A stretch of 64,000 nt of DNA, from NCBI GenBank assembly GCA_029582155.1, contig CM055905.1, positions 7,887,572 through 7,951,571 of the forward strand, read 5' to 3'. Position numbers and translations under genes: made by a program. The notes beneath the pieces were generated by a model. That model was not told where the DNA came from, did no database searches, and worked only from the letters and a program-made list of their open reading frames with translations. Shown here piece by piece: positions 46,625 to 57,309 of the stretch. The stretch is from Panopea generosa. Taxonomy: Eukaryota > Mollusca > Bivalvia > Adapedonta > Hiatellidae. Position 1 is the first letter of the stretch; every line of letters starts with the position of its first letter.

Positions 46625-46892
46625 AAGTGCCGCTTTCAACAATTGTACAGACATCGCGGCGGTGTCTATTTGAGACAGTATTCTAAGGACTGCCACACTG
46701 GGGTATCATGCCGCAGACACATGTCACAATATACTGACATCGGGCAGATCAGACCTAGAATTATCTTTTAAATTATGTGTGCCAAAAGAGAAAATTTCAA
46801 GAACCATTATCAAGTCTTTGGTATTACCCGGCCTTCGCTCATACCCGCGACCTTCTACATACGAGGCGGACGCTCTACCCCTAGACCACCGA
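46625..46892 (-). mobile_element. tRNA-derived SINE, family 3
   Basis: The head on - starts near 46892 with GGTGGTCTAGGGGTAGAGCG, TCCGCCTCGTATGTAGAAGG, TCGCGGGTATGAGCG. The body contains CGCTTTCAACAATTGTACAG, TATTTGAGACAGTATTCTAA and TATCATGCCGCAGACACATG on +. Confidence 0.82.
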
Positions 46893-46967
46893 TTTTTTTT
46901 AGTTTTTAAAAATACGTCTACGTCTATATGCGCTTACAAACAAGTACCGCTGATTTACTGATTGATT

Positions 46968-47255
46968 GATTGAATGTTTAGCATCATGTTATGCCAACGA
47001 GGGCTAACGACCATCAGGTAACGTAACCACTGTTTCGTGTGATCTTTAAAGGTTAACCAGTACTCCAGCGCACCCATCTCTGCAAGTAACTGATAACTTG
47101 CTACTTGAATCAGCGGTAAGAGACGAACGATAATGAGATACAAGGTCGTATACCAATCATCATGTAAACTGCTTCCGGGCGGGGATTCGAACTCACGACC
47201 CCTGGATTGATAGTCAGACACATTTAGGACTGGGCTAACGGAGCCGACTAAGTAC
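46968..47255 (-). mobile_element. tRNA-derived SINE, family 4, best full copy
   Basis: The head on -, near 47255, reads CTTAGTCGGCTCCGTTAGCC, CAGTCCTAAATGTGTCTGAC and CAGGGGTCGTGAGTTCGAAT. The body has the + blocks AAAGGTTAACCAGTACTCCA, ACTTGCTACTTGAATCAGCG and AATGAGATACAAGGTCGTAT. It lies directly downstream of the family 3 copy at 46625. Confidence 0.82.
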
Positions 47256-47259
47256 CACT

Positions 47260-47920
47260 GATGTATCGCTGTTATTTCTTACAGATAATGACTAAAAAGC
47301 ATTAGTAAATATCTGCTGGTATTGGACGATAGGACATGTACCTGCTTGATTAATCAAGAAACAAGATTCGGTATATGATCGTCTGTGATTGCCACTGATG
47401 AATGACGCAGATAACATGACGGCACTACTTTCCTGTCAAAGACGCGTAGGAATACAATAAATCCCACAAATGCTGGATGCGGATTGGTTAATACAATGCG
47501 TCTGTTGAATGTGATTTTGACACATTTATCAGTTCGTATTGATAATGAGACTGGAACATCACAGAAGTAATTAGAATACAAGTTGAAGAAAGCTTAAATA
47601 GTAACTTCAGAAATCAAATTTAAAGCTAAGAGATTCAAACGATACATTATTCATTTGTTATTTTTGTTTTGTTTTATTTCTTTACTTTTATTTAGTGTAA
47701 ATTGTGAAATTATAGATTATAAACACATCACTATAATTATAATGTTGTGTCTATAATCTCAAATTTAGACTAAGAAAACTATATAATGTTTAATGTCAAA
47801 TATTCAATTTCTCTGAAATGATCGGACTTAATGTTTGTTAAATTATGAAATAATTATTAAATGATTAAAAAATAAATAATTATGAAATTGATCAAACATA
47901 ATGCTTGATTGTCGACACGA
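47260..47920. other. Intergenic DNA, nothing recognised beyond a diverged repeat
   Basis: Contains the second copy (about 47735-47830) of the segment noted at 45925. The 75-codon - strand frame at 47581-47354 lacks motifs. Confidence 0.4.
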
Positions 47921-47924
47921 CATG

Positions 47925-48130
47925 CCTACCGATTTCGATTAGACCTACCCAAACTGTTTTATTAACTTCGAAAGTATTGTTGTTGTTGTTTTGTGCGTGT
48001 TTTCATGACTGCCCATTTTATTCTCAAAACGTCACTATAAAAAATGAAATATGGCCAAATCAAAAATAGTTACCTACCTACCACATAAACAATTCTGGAG
48101 TCAGACAGCAAATATACGATTTTTTAAAGA
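47925..48130 (-). mobile_element. MITE family B, decayed inverted copy
   Basis: Contains ACATGCCTACCGATTTCG and TAGACCTACCCAAACTG at the left, AGTTACCTACCTACCAC and GATTTTTTAAAGAAGGCCTG at the right. This is the inverse of the order in the copy at 15837. The termini are degraded. Confidence 0.45.
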
Positions 48131-48135
48131 AGGCC

Positions 48136-48480
48136 TGATATAAATATTCATATTCTTTGAACATTTAAAAGGAATATATCAGGAATTTTCAAACTTATAA
48201 AATTGGCTAAAAAACAACCTTTTCCTATATATCGTGTCATGTATATACTCAATAACCCCGTATTGCCAAAAATATATCTATTAAAATATGTCAAAATCAT
48301 ATATCGAAAGGGGATTTCCTAACATGGGCTACGCGCCTATGTTAGCCTAAATAGATTTCTCGCTTAAAATTGCAACACAGTTTGTGGCTGTCAAATGAGC
48401 CTCATGATTTCATTTTGATTTCATTTGATCCGTTATACTGGTTTACACGTAGTAAAAATTTCATCCTATAACGTGGTTGT
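48136..48480 (+). repeat. Diverged interspersed repeat, copy 1 of 2
   Basis: Shares with 54180-54470 the ordered blocks CATGTATATACTCAATAACC, GGGGATTTCCTAACATGGGC, CGCTTAAAATTGCAAC, GATTTCATTTTGATT and GTTTACACGTAGTAAAAATT. Identity is moderate with several indels; class unknown. Confidence 0.55.
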
Positions 48481-48484
48481 AAAA

Positions 48485-49190
48485 GTTCATGATTTTAAAG
48501 GTTAATATTAATTTATACCTGTTTTCAATACAAAGCACTTCCAATCCGTAGGCATTGTAGAGGTATATATTTCCATATATCTGAAGCCTCATTTTCTTAT
48601 AAATTATAAACACTTCTTATAAAGTTAACGATCTCACATTTATTTTATTTTTCAAAACACAAATAAACCACCATTCAGAAATATAAATTTGTATTTTAAA
48701 CGATTTTTTTTCTATTTAACCGGTAAAGACAGATAGGATTAAGAATCATTTTACCGTTTGTTGTTGTTTTAGTCATAAATATCTTCAGATGTTAGTAATG
48801 ACCGTATCTAATGTTGCGAGAACTTGAGTTCAGACACTTTCACCTACAATTTTATTTGAGTAATATATATAATATATATCGTAATAAGTATTAATATGGT
48901 GATAAAATATGTTTAAACTAGACAGTAACACGTAATAGTGTGTCTAAAATAACTCAACTAATGGATAGAAAGAAACTACAACCTATATTATCTATATATC
49001 ACATATTTATTGCACGTGTTAGTGTATAACAAAATTTCAGTTTTCTGTGGAGAATTGAAATCAATTAATAATGCATTGCACGTATATACATAAATCGGGA
49101 AATTGCTAAACACATATATACATCGAGCACACTTGTTTCATTTAATAGAGCTATTCTTGAATACGACTAACAAATTCAGCATAATTTAAT
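48485..49190. other. Intergenic DNA, nothing recognised
   Basis: AT-rich with a TATAATATATATCG run near 48862. No coding or repeat family assigned. Confidence 0.4.
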
Positions 49191-49192
49191 AT

Positions 49193-49855
49193 ACCATACA
49201 CACCAACTAGCAGAACCGTCGCAGTGTACCATACAGGTGTAACCCCACCATTGATTTTTGTTCTTTATTCTATAGTAAATAATAAAAGTTTGAAGGCTTG
49301 TCATTCATAGAGGGTCCCAAATGAAAGAAGTGAAACCTACATTTTACTGTTTGTCAACCTCTGCACTATCAAAATATGATGAGAAAAGTAGGGGTCATGT
49401 GTCATATAAGAGATTTTTTTTCTGCTCAGTGTGTACACTGGTGACAAAGTGAAAGTAGACTTCCGAAATCATGAATTCATACCCCAATTTCCAAGCATCA
49501 TTTTTTTTTTCTAAATTCACAATTCAAACATGACAATGCTATCAAAATGTTCAAAATACATCAATAATGCCATTCAAATAAAAAAATGAGCATTAAAATA
49601 AGGAAAATGCATTTTTAAAGAAGAAGAATTGAGGATTATTTATAACCGCCATTATGCGACTACCCCACGGAAGCACTTCCTTTTTGCAATGGTGGCACTA
49701 TGCCTACACACCAAATAGCAGAACCATTACAGGGTACCATACACACCAACTAGCAGAACCATTACAGGATACCATACACATCAACTAGCAGAACCATTAC
49801 AGGGTTTCATACACATCAACTAGCAGAACCATCGCAGTGTACCATACATACCACT
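49193..49855 (+). repeat. Minisatellite of about 35 bp units, split by a MITE
   Basis: Units of ACCATACACACCAACTAGC then AGAACCATTACAGGGT occur once before 49235 and about four times from 49705 to 49855. The two parts were contiguous before MITE copy 3 inserted at 49236-49704. Confidence 0.9.
49236..49704 (+). mobile_element. MITE family A, copy 3, with 4-bp target duplication
   Basis: 469 bp from GGTGTAACCCCACCATTG to CAATGGTGGCACTATGCC; the ends are inverted repeats matching at 13 of 18 positions. TACA is present on both sides (49232-49235 and 49705-49708). Removing the element and one TACA restores an uninterrupted minisatellite unit, which fixes both ends exactly. There is no coding capacity. 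Confidence 0.88.
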
Positions 49856-49859
49856 ATAG

Positions 49860-51010
49860 CACTGTTATTTTATTGTTTATTATTTCCTGTTTTTTCCATC
49901 TTTTGGAATCAGTTAACATGCAAAAGTATAACTACTGATGCCTTTAATTGATAATTAAAAATCCTCCCCTCACCCTTACCCCATTCCCCCACCCAAATAT
50001 ATATTATATATGTATATCAGTATCGTAGGGCACGGGGTGGATTTACAAAAAGATTAGCGATATACACATTTTAACTGTTACTGAAATAATTTACATACAG
50101 CAACGAAGCAACGAAGCACATAAACCATAAACTACCTCTGCTCGAACAGAGAACTTTTTTTATTTTCAGCGGGGAATTTGAGTCTTTTACATTTTTACGT
50201 CAGTGTTTTCCTCTTGATATATTGATTAACCAGTAAAATTGTGGCATTCACAAATAAAAAAAAACCATTAGGAACAGCTCGCCAATTATACTAAGCATAA
50301 TGCCGAAGGATGACGGAATTGGCCGAGTATGTACGATTGAAAAGAAACAATTGAAGGATGAAGTCACACCTTTCTAATTTTAGTTACAATACGTACATGT
50401 AAACTAATGGAAAATGGTGCAAATTTGACACACAATAACAATCAGAACAACAACCGGAAATGGCCAGGCGTTGTTACGATCAGAGTGTTTTAACGTAGAG
50501 GGCGTTGTTATACTCAGATGGAGAGTTAACGTAGAGGAAATCGCCCTCTGACTAGGATTGTAGCAAACAGACGATCCCCTTAGTAATTGTTGCGAAGAAA
50601 ATGCATGTCATTGCGTGAATTACAATTTTGAACCGTCTTTCACTAACGGATACTTGTTTGATACAAGATCCTTACTCCCTAAAAGATCAAATTTACTGTT
50701 ACATTACCAATAGCGGATCTACTCTTTAAAAACCCGGAGCACGAACACCCCATCCCCTAAAACCTAAGTTCCCATAATTTATTAAAATCAACTATATTTC
50801 TACTGAAAATCATGTGTGTCCGTTCAAACTTTGTTTTGCGCCCCCTCTAAACTGAAATCGTTGATCTGCCATTGTTTACCTCCCTCATTTCCTTCCTACT
50901 TATAAAGCTTAATCCACCTTTGTGTTTGTGCAATAGTCAATACATGGTTATTTCTGATGTACTAAATACTGCAAAGGCATTTTTATTCTAAACAACTAAA
51001 CTCTCTCAAT
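49860..51010. other. 3' flank / 3' UTR side of the Lhx-type gene
   Basis: The region nearest 51012 should contain the 3' UTR of the - strand Lhx gene. A moderately GC-rich stretch at 50440-50560 carries two copies of TTAACGTAGAGG about 45 bp apart, with GGGCGTTGTTA and CGCCCTCTGAC. No other gene is seen. Confidence 0.4.
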
Positions 51011-51011
51011 T

Positions 51012-52545
51012 TTAGGCACTGTTATTTCCATCAGAAAACAGTTCCGTTAGAGTATCGTCCCCAGACTGTCCGTTTTCCATGATTTCCAAGGAGTCTGACA
51101 TAGACTGACTTGAACTCACGTCCGATAACGCCGGCGATGGGCATTTACTCAGGTCCAGTAGATGTTCAGCATCCTCGGGCGTTGTCGTTAAAGACGTGGC
51201 TCCATTTTCTGGGTTGTCGCCATCTTGTTTCGATTGACTGCGGCGATATTTAGCACGTGCATTTTGAAACCAAACCTGAAATAAACAATAATACTATACA
51301 GTAAGTATTTGGCCTTAAAACGACAAAACGAAGTGTTTATTCCATCAATTGTTAATTCAAGTTCTAACGGTAAGGGATAAAGTTATTCACGGGTGGATTT
51401 ACTTGACTTTCATCGATGACCTTCCCCAAAACGGATGTGCACGTTTCTGGCTTCAGTCAACAACAATTTATTTCAAACCTTGACATTGCTGTTGAGTGCC
51501 ATAAGGATTTTTTTTGTGGTATGGTGTTTAGTGTCACTTTCAACAAATTTTCATATCACGACGGTGTCTACTTGAGATAGTATTCTGAGCGCTGTCACAG
51601 TGAAGTATCAAGCCGCAGACACATGGTATGATACCCCACCCAGTTACATTATACTGACACCAGGACGATCAGTCCTAGAACTTTCCTCTAAATGCTGAGC
51701 GTCAAGTGAGGAAGATTCCAGTACCATTTTTAAAGTCTTTGATATGATCCGGTCGGGGATCGAACCCACGACCTTCCGCATGTACCATAAGGAAAAATGT
51801 ATCAAATCAGTGTTCTATAGAGGATCTTACATGAGCGCTCATTTTAATTGAGTCATTTATTAAACGAGTTGACAGTCTGTGTGGTTCCGGCTAAGAATAG
51901 GATCACTGTCGATCTCTGCAGAGAGATAGGAATCCTCCGAATGGGTGTCATGTTCATTTGTACAATTTTTGTTATGTTCACTGTTGTTGTTAAATTATCA
52001 ACCCCTGTGTGGTTCCAGGGAGCCATGAGTGATGGCAAGAATAGGATTACTGTGGCTTATGCATGTCGTAAGAAGCGACAAATTGAGTAATACGATATAA
52101 TTTGCTGAAACTCTGCAGGTATCAAGGTTCTAGGTTCAATCTGCATATTCATTTGTTGATGTATTTTTTAATCTGTATGTTAATTTGTTGATTTTGTACA
52201 TGTAGAGTGCACCTGGAATCTTCCTTCCTGTTGGCGTAGAATAACCTATAACGTGTTGGTACGCCGTAAAACCCTATTCATTCATTCATTAATCGAGTTG
52301 ACAGAAATATATAATGCAAGGCTCGACCTTCACCCGTACCTGCAATACTCGTTTACTGAGTTGTGTTTTCTGCGACAACTGCTTCAGATCCTTGGCGTCC
52401 GGATTGTGATTGAGGGCGAAGTAAGATTTCATCGTACGTAGTTGGTGGTGCTTGAAAGAAGTCCGCACTCGTTTTTGACGCGGAGAATGACTACTGTGAA
52501 AGTTGTCACGTGGTATGATATCCCCACGCTCATTGGTTATCATCC
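51012..52545 (-). CDS. LIM-homeobox protein, Lhx2/9 (apterous) type, last two exons
   Basis: Exon 52545-52340 (phase 2 start) reads MITNERGDIIPRDNFH, then the homeodomain from QKRVRTSFKHHQLRTMKSYF through NHNPDAKDLKQL to SKRVLQ. Exon 51275-51012 continues VWFQNARAKYRRSQSKQ and a Ser/Asp/Glu-rich tail to a TAA at 51014-51012. The intron falls between homeodomain residues 46 and 47. W48, F49, Q50 and N51 are intact. The HHQLRTMKSYF and NHNPDAKDLKQL blocks are diagnostic of Lhx2, Lhx9 and Apterous. The tail ends DDTLTELFSDGNNSA, echoing the TLTNLF end of vertebrate Lhx2/9. It is a sequence-specific transcription factor in neural, sensory and appendage development in other animals. The LIM-domain exons are not visible up to 64000, so they lie in a distant 5' part. 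The 1-kb intron holds a SINE and another repeat. Confidence 0.92.
51520..51783 (-). mobile_element. SINE family 3, head-truncated, in the homeodomain intron
   Basis: CACTTTCAACAAATTTTCAT, TACTTGAGATAGTATTCTGA, AGTATCAAGCCGCAGACAC and GGGGATCGAACCCACGACCT match the copies at 43748 and 46625. The tRNA-like head is cut after the B box (CCTTCCGCATG). It inserted in sense with the Lhx gene. Confidence 0.8.
51870..52300 (-). repeat. Interspersed repeat in the homeodomain intron
   Basis: Contains two versions of GTGTGGTTCC and AGAATAGGATCACTGT (51888 and 52009), then ATGCATGTCGTAAGAAGCGA, GAATCTTCCTTCCTGTTGGC and a TGTTGGTACGCCGTAAAACC end with CATTCATTCATT. The last part recurs in opposite orientation at 9205 and 23145. 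It is a composite repeat family, not coding. Confidence 0.55.
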
Positions 52546-52869
52546 CTGTAAAGATAAAAAAATACATGTGAAAGCTGTATTATATAATACGTTAAACAAT
52601 GTTAAAAAATCCGCGAATGGCATGGAAACAAAAGTCGCGTGAGATGCAAACAGTTAAAGGTACACATGATAGTTTGAATGAAATTGAGTACCCCAAAGAA
52701 CGTCACCGATGTGTATTGTTTTCCTTAATTGACCTTTAAACTCTTGACATCTTCAGTTTTACTCGCAAAAAGTTTAAAAAAGCATGTGTACGTTTCCTGC
52801 ATAAATGAAACTAGAGCGACTTCACCGCAATCTGTAAAAGGTCCTGACAATTAACTTTTTTTAAAGTTT

Positions 52870-53032
52870 ATTAATTTATATTAAATTATTTTAGCTCAAT
52901 TTCGAGTTCGTTTCTTGGGTAGAACGTGCACAGGGTGTTGTTTTTAGAGGCATCGGGTCGAGCTTATTATCGAACCAGCGACCTCTGGCGTGAACAGCTA
53001 ACACTGATCTACTACACTACCGTCTCTTTCAA
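52870..53032 (-). mobile_element. tRNA-derived SINE, family 5
   Basis: Inverse of the 54895 copy: on + AGCTCAATTTCGAGTTCG, TTGGGTAGAACGTGCACAGG, GCATCGGGTCGAGC, then GAACCAGCGACCTCTGGC. The B box is degraded. Confidence 0.65.
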
Positions 53033-53035
53033 GTT

Positions 53036-54175
53036 TAATGTAGTTGACCCGACCCCCTACTTATACTGCCAGGGTAGTAAATGAGACTATCAACTAACAA
53101 TGCTACACTAGTCTATCTGCTTATGGTGAATTAACACATGTGTATAGAGTACATCTCCCTTGAATGTATAATGTTTGGCAGCTGGAGTAAAACTCCATAT
53201 GAAACTGCATATAATAAACTCTTTTGAAATTATTGTTTTGCAAATTAAATGTAAACAATTATCTACTAGCAGTATGCAAACTGATATCAGAAACATTGAC
53301 GACTGAAAATTCGAAAAAAAACCCTGCCCCAGAGCCATCTTGCGACTTTTATATGGCAGTTGTGGCTTAAACATACCGCACGTCCTACCTGGACAAAAGT
53401 CCAGCTAAATTTCTTAGGATTTAACACGTGTGTGTATTTATTACTCATATGATATGTTCATGCCATAATAAATACGTCCGTATAACATCAACAAAAAATT
53501 ATATACAGGCAGGAAAACCCATAAAATTGTGCTAAAGTTGAACGATGAGTATTAATACATAAATACGTAATGGGAGATAAGATTATTGTAAATACAGCGG
53601 CAACGAACATTTATTCCGATCTCTACAAAACTCCGAGTCAGCTGGGAAAAGACGTCAAATATCGGTTACTGTAACACAGTCACGTGATGACAGATCTCGC
53701 GTTATCTGATGACGGTGTGTTTATTTTCACAACACCTACGTGCTGCCGTATCAGTTACTGATTATCCACCCTTACACACCGTGGCAGATAACTAACCAGC
53801 GTGGAAGCTACTTCTAATCTGCTCCTCAGTATGAATATTGGTTGTGGTCATTTGTTTCTAGTTGTATTATTTTTATTTAACCGCGAGTTAAATCGCCATT
53901 TTCGACATTGTTTTAGAAATCAGATAAAAAATGAAAACCAAAGCAATTTCCGTAGAAAATTAATATTGCAGTGAATGTATTTATTTTAAGTTGTGTAAGT
54001 TTAAATCTGAGTTTTCGCCATTTGTGTGTTTTGAAAACTGTAAAATACAAACAACACTGATTTGAAATTCCGACTCCGTATAAAATTAATATTGCAGTGA
54101 ATATTCCTCGTTTGGAAACATACTATCACAACAAAATAGGAACAAAACTTTACTTTTTAGTAAAATTAGGTATTT
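53036..54175. other. Upstream of the Lhx homeobox exons; candidate conserved patch at 53620-53800
   Basis: No exon was found. The 53620-53800 patch is richer in GC than its surroundings and contains AGTCACGTGATGACAG (E-box CACGTG and TGACAG) and paired TATCAGTTACTGATTATCC words. This may be a regulatory element or part of a long Lhx intron; no proof. Confidence 0.35.
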
Positions 54176-54179
54176 TTTA

Positions 54180-54470
54180 TAAATGCTTATTTTTAAAATT
54201 TTAAAATTGAATTTACACATTTTTATATGTATATAACATACCTATATATACTTAATGACCTCGTATATATATCACACATGCAAAAATATTGCTGAAAAAG
54301 GATTTCCTCATTTGGCCTATACGTCCAGTTTAGAATAAAATATATTTTCCGTTTAAAATTGCAACGGCATTTGTCATGTATCAAATGCGTAACGTGATTT
54401 CATTTTGATTGCAAATTGGTCTGTCATATTGATTTACATATCATAAAACGTGTTTCATCTTAGAATTAGT
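54180..54470 (+). repeat. Diverged interspersed repeat, copy 2 of 2
   Basis: Colinear with 48136-48480: ATACTTAATGACCTCGTAT, GGATTTCCTCATTTGGCC, CCGTTTAAAATTGCAACG, GATTTCATTTTGATTGC, GATTTACATATCATAAAACG. Confidence 0.55.
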
Positions 54471-54894
54471 CCAAATGACGATTACAAAGTTGTCAAGCAG
54501 TATTAAAGCGTTGTCTATTTTTAGAATTGCGTTTCAATTTTACAGCTCTGATTAAAATATAATTTTTTGTCACATTTTGGTGTATTTGATGTACCAAACT
54601 ATTTCTATTTTAACTGTTTATGATAATGAGATGTTCTGCATGCATGTCCAAAACAATTTTATTTTCTAAGACAATCATAGCGAATAGAAGTAAATATTAA
54701 GGTTAAGTGTGCATTGTTTGAACACTTACTAGTGAGCCAAAATAATAACATGAACGGTCTTTTAGTAAACACTGTACTACTAGAAAATTGCATTCAAAAG
54801 TATCTAGACAATTCTACATTCAAGTAAAGTCAACTTTCTCCGAATTCATGACAAATTAACTTAACTATATGTGCTGGTATTAAAGACAAGAAAG

Positions 54895-55082
54895 CGGGGC
54901 GGTAGGGCAATAGATAGATTGTTGGCCGTGCATGCCTGAGGTTGTGGGTTCGATCCCCAGTTCAACCCGATGCCTCTCATAGAACAACACTCAGTACCGG
55001 TTCTACCCAGGAAGCGGACCCGAGAGCGGATCATATAAACTCTGAGCTTTCATCGCAATTGAGCTAAAATAAATGAGAATAA
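54895..55082 (+). mobile_element. tRNA-derived SINE, family 5
   Basis: The head GCGGGGCGGTAGGGCAATAG and GAGGTTGTGGGTTCGATCCC provide A- and B-box-like sequence. The body is CCAGTTCAACCCGATGCC, GTACCGGTTCTACCCAGG and the tail GCAATTGAGCTAAAATAAA. An inverted copy is at 52870. Confidence 0.8.
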
Positions 55083-55084
55083 AT

Positions 55085-55355
55085 TAACTAAAGGTTATAC
55101 GATATCTACATAGAGAATTATCATTTATAGCGATAATTGATATACAATTATGATTTAAAACTCATGCAAACCGTGCGTCCGTTGAATATCTATATTATTT
55201 TACTCTTATACATGTAACAATGGACACCAGCTATAGTATAGCCATGTTTTGTCCGATTGGAGATTACTGTATATGTCTGACTCAATTTTTACCGACATTT
55301 ATGCTGTGAACTATTAAATTTAACACGCAACAGGAAGTCACTCTACTAAAGTTGT
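55085..55355. other. Intergenic or intronic stretch, nothing recognised
   Basis: AT-rich between a SINE and a MITE; no motif found. Confidence 0.35.
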
Positions 55356-55358
55356 TGA

Positions 55359-55786
55359 GGCACCCATTGGGAAAGGGAAGTGCTTCCGTGGGGCAGTCGC
55401 ATAATGGTGGTGATGAATAGTCATGGCTTCTTCTTATTTAAAAACGTATTTCCCTTTTTTAAATGCTCATTTTGGGGATTTTAATCGAATTGTGGGTATA
55501 TTTGAAGCATTTTGTAAGCATTGTAACATGCTTGAAAGGTGAATGTAGAGAAAAAAATGGAAGATTGGGTATTGGGGTATGAGCTTACTTTGACTTTATC
55601 AACAGTCCGCGTACAGAAAAAAAGTATCTTGAATGAAATATGACCCCTACTTTTTTTCTAATGATATGTTGGTACTGCAGATGTCGCAAACAATAAAATT
55701 CCCCTTTTTTTTATTTGGGTCTTTCTATGAATGACAAGTGAATAAAATATGTTTTATAAGGATGAAAATCATTGTTGGGCTTACGT
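55359..55786 (-). mobile_element. MITE family A, copy 4, inverted
   Basis: Read inverted, the order is the same as in the other copies: on + it starts GGCACCCATTGGGAAAGGG, then AGTGCTTCCGTGGGGCAGTC, GCATAATGGTGG, and ends CTATGAATGACAAG and CATTGTTGGGCTTAC. It is the most diverged of the four. Confidence 0.75.
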
Positions 55787-55810
55787 GCAGGCTGCACTAG
55801 ATCCAGCAAT

Positions 55811-56040
55811 TTAACCCTTTACTTCATATAGACGCCTTTGTACACCTCTAATATAAGACACCTTTGGACACCTTATATAGAAGGCTTTTGAATTATTGGG
55901 TGAATTATGTTTATATTAGCTGAGAGAGGGAAAACAGTGCAGGAAGTATTCAGATTGCAATCTGAACTCTTCCTACACTGTTTTCAAAGGCCTTCCGTAA
56001 TTGGTGCTGGAAAACGCGAATCTATGGAGTAAAGGGTAAA
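55811..56040. mobile_element. Foldback element with TTAACCCTTTACTYCATA ends and central hairpin
   Basis: The left end AACCCTTTACTTCATATAGA (from about 55813) pairs with the right end TCTATGGAGTAAAGGGTAAA (to about 56040). In the middle, 55930-55985 is a near-perfect hairpin with 28-nt arms matching at 25 of 28 positions and almost no loop. The whole unit is about 230 bp and non-coding. Confidence 0.65.
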
Positions 56041-56044
56041 GATG

Positions 56045-57015
56045 TTGTACACAGTTATTTCAGATATTACACGGTATTCTGTATCTACTTAGTCAATAAA
56101 ACATCTTTATGCGAACACTTCATATGTTGTTTTAAACAAGTTACTGCAATACTATTTGGAAAGGAATTCCGGAAATGTGTGGTATTTTTATTGCAGCGAT
56201 ATGGAAGTGTTTATTGATACGAACAGGTGCTAAAACGTCTACTCTTGATGCAATAATTCCCAGAACTTGTTCGTTACGCCATGTATCATGTGATTGACAC
56301 GTGACATGTACATTTGCTAGATGCTGCGTGTGGCGGGAAAAACTGAACCTAGTGTGCATTGAAGCGTACACCAGATTCCAATGATACGGTCAAACCACGT
56401 CACGTGATAATACAATCTCATCTCGCGAGATGATAGATTTATACGAAAAAGTGTATTTTGAGAAGGACCTACAGCAGAGAAAGTTCAGTCACATGTTACG
56501 GGTGTGTTGATGAATTTTGTTGTGTTATTATTTCGTCTGCTTTGCCAAAATTGTTATTTTTCCCTATAAGTTAATTACTCGTGCAACAAAATAGTGCAAC
56601 TTAAAAGAGTGACATCTCTTTGTTACCCTATGGGCGCTGTTTGAAATGCAATAACATAGATACATGTATCTGTTAATTATATACTAACTTATATATGTGC
56701 TTAGCTGTGACGTTGTTGGAAGAAGGGACGGTGAGCGGTCGCATAAAAAAAATGTTACTTTACAAAATGAATGGTATATGTATTAAAAAGTCTGAATACG
56801 AGCTGCTTATCAGTCCGCTGCTGAATTCAGTGATCAGAATTGGTAATTGTTTTCTTTAGTACATTTTAGTTGTTTCGTATTTGTAAATTTTCAAATAAGC
56901 AAATAGCCAGGTTGAATACAAGAGAGGGTGGGAGCAAGGTTAACGCAAAATAAAAACAAAACATGGTTCTATCAAAACTGGTAAACGTGTTATAGAAGTT
57001 GTTTTGTTTATTTGT
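56045..57015. promoter_or_regulatory. Candidate regulatory region with TCTCGCGAGA palindrome
   Basis: 56418-56433 is a 16-bp perfect palindrome, TCATCTCGCGAGATGA, containing TCTCGCGAGA, the motif bound by BANP and associated with CpG-rich promoters in animals. About 15 bp upstream is CCACGTCACGTGATAA (E-box). Further left, GATTGACACGTGACATG adds another CACGTG. No exon was identified beside it, so whether it is a promoter, an enhancer of the Lhx gene or chance is open. The 56640-57015 remainder shows nothing recognisable. Confidence 0.35.
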
Positions 57016-57024
57016 TCGTTCGAA

Positions 57025-57240
57025 GGTGTTCGCCTTTTCAACAATAGTCCAGTAATTTAACCATCGTTCCTGGAATCTGCAAATCAGCGATTATTCTACT
57101 AATTTTCAGAGGTGGATGACCCCTGACTGCATACAGCAAAGTTCATGACAATTCATCACAGAGACTGTGACCGGTGGGAGATTCGAACTCAACACCGACC
57201 GGCCTGGACTGACAGCTAGGCGGAAACTGTGTACCATACT
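57025..57240 (-). mobile_element. tRNA-derived SINE, family 4, diverged
   Basis: On + it has TTTAACCATCGTTCCTGGAA, AATTCATCACAGAGACTG, and GGTGGGAGATTCGAACTCAA followed by GGACTGACAGCTAGGCGG, the inverted tRNA-like head. The body is rearranged relative to other copies. Confidence 0.5.
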
Positions 57241-57309
57241 GTTATTTTGATATCAAAACAATTCAAATTGAATTTTATTTTTTGCCGACGCGATGACTTA
57301 ACAATAGAT

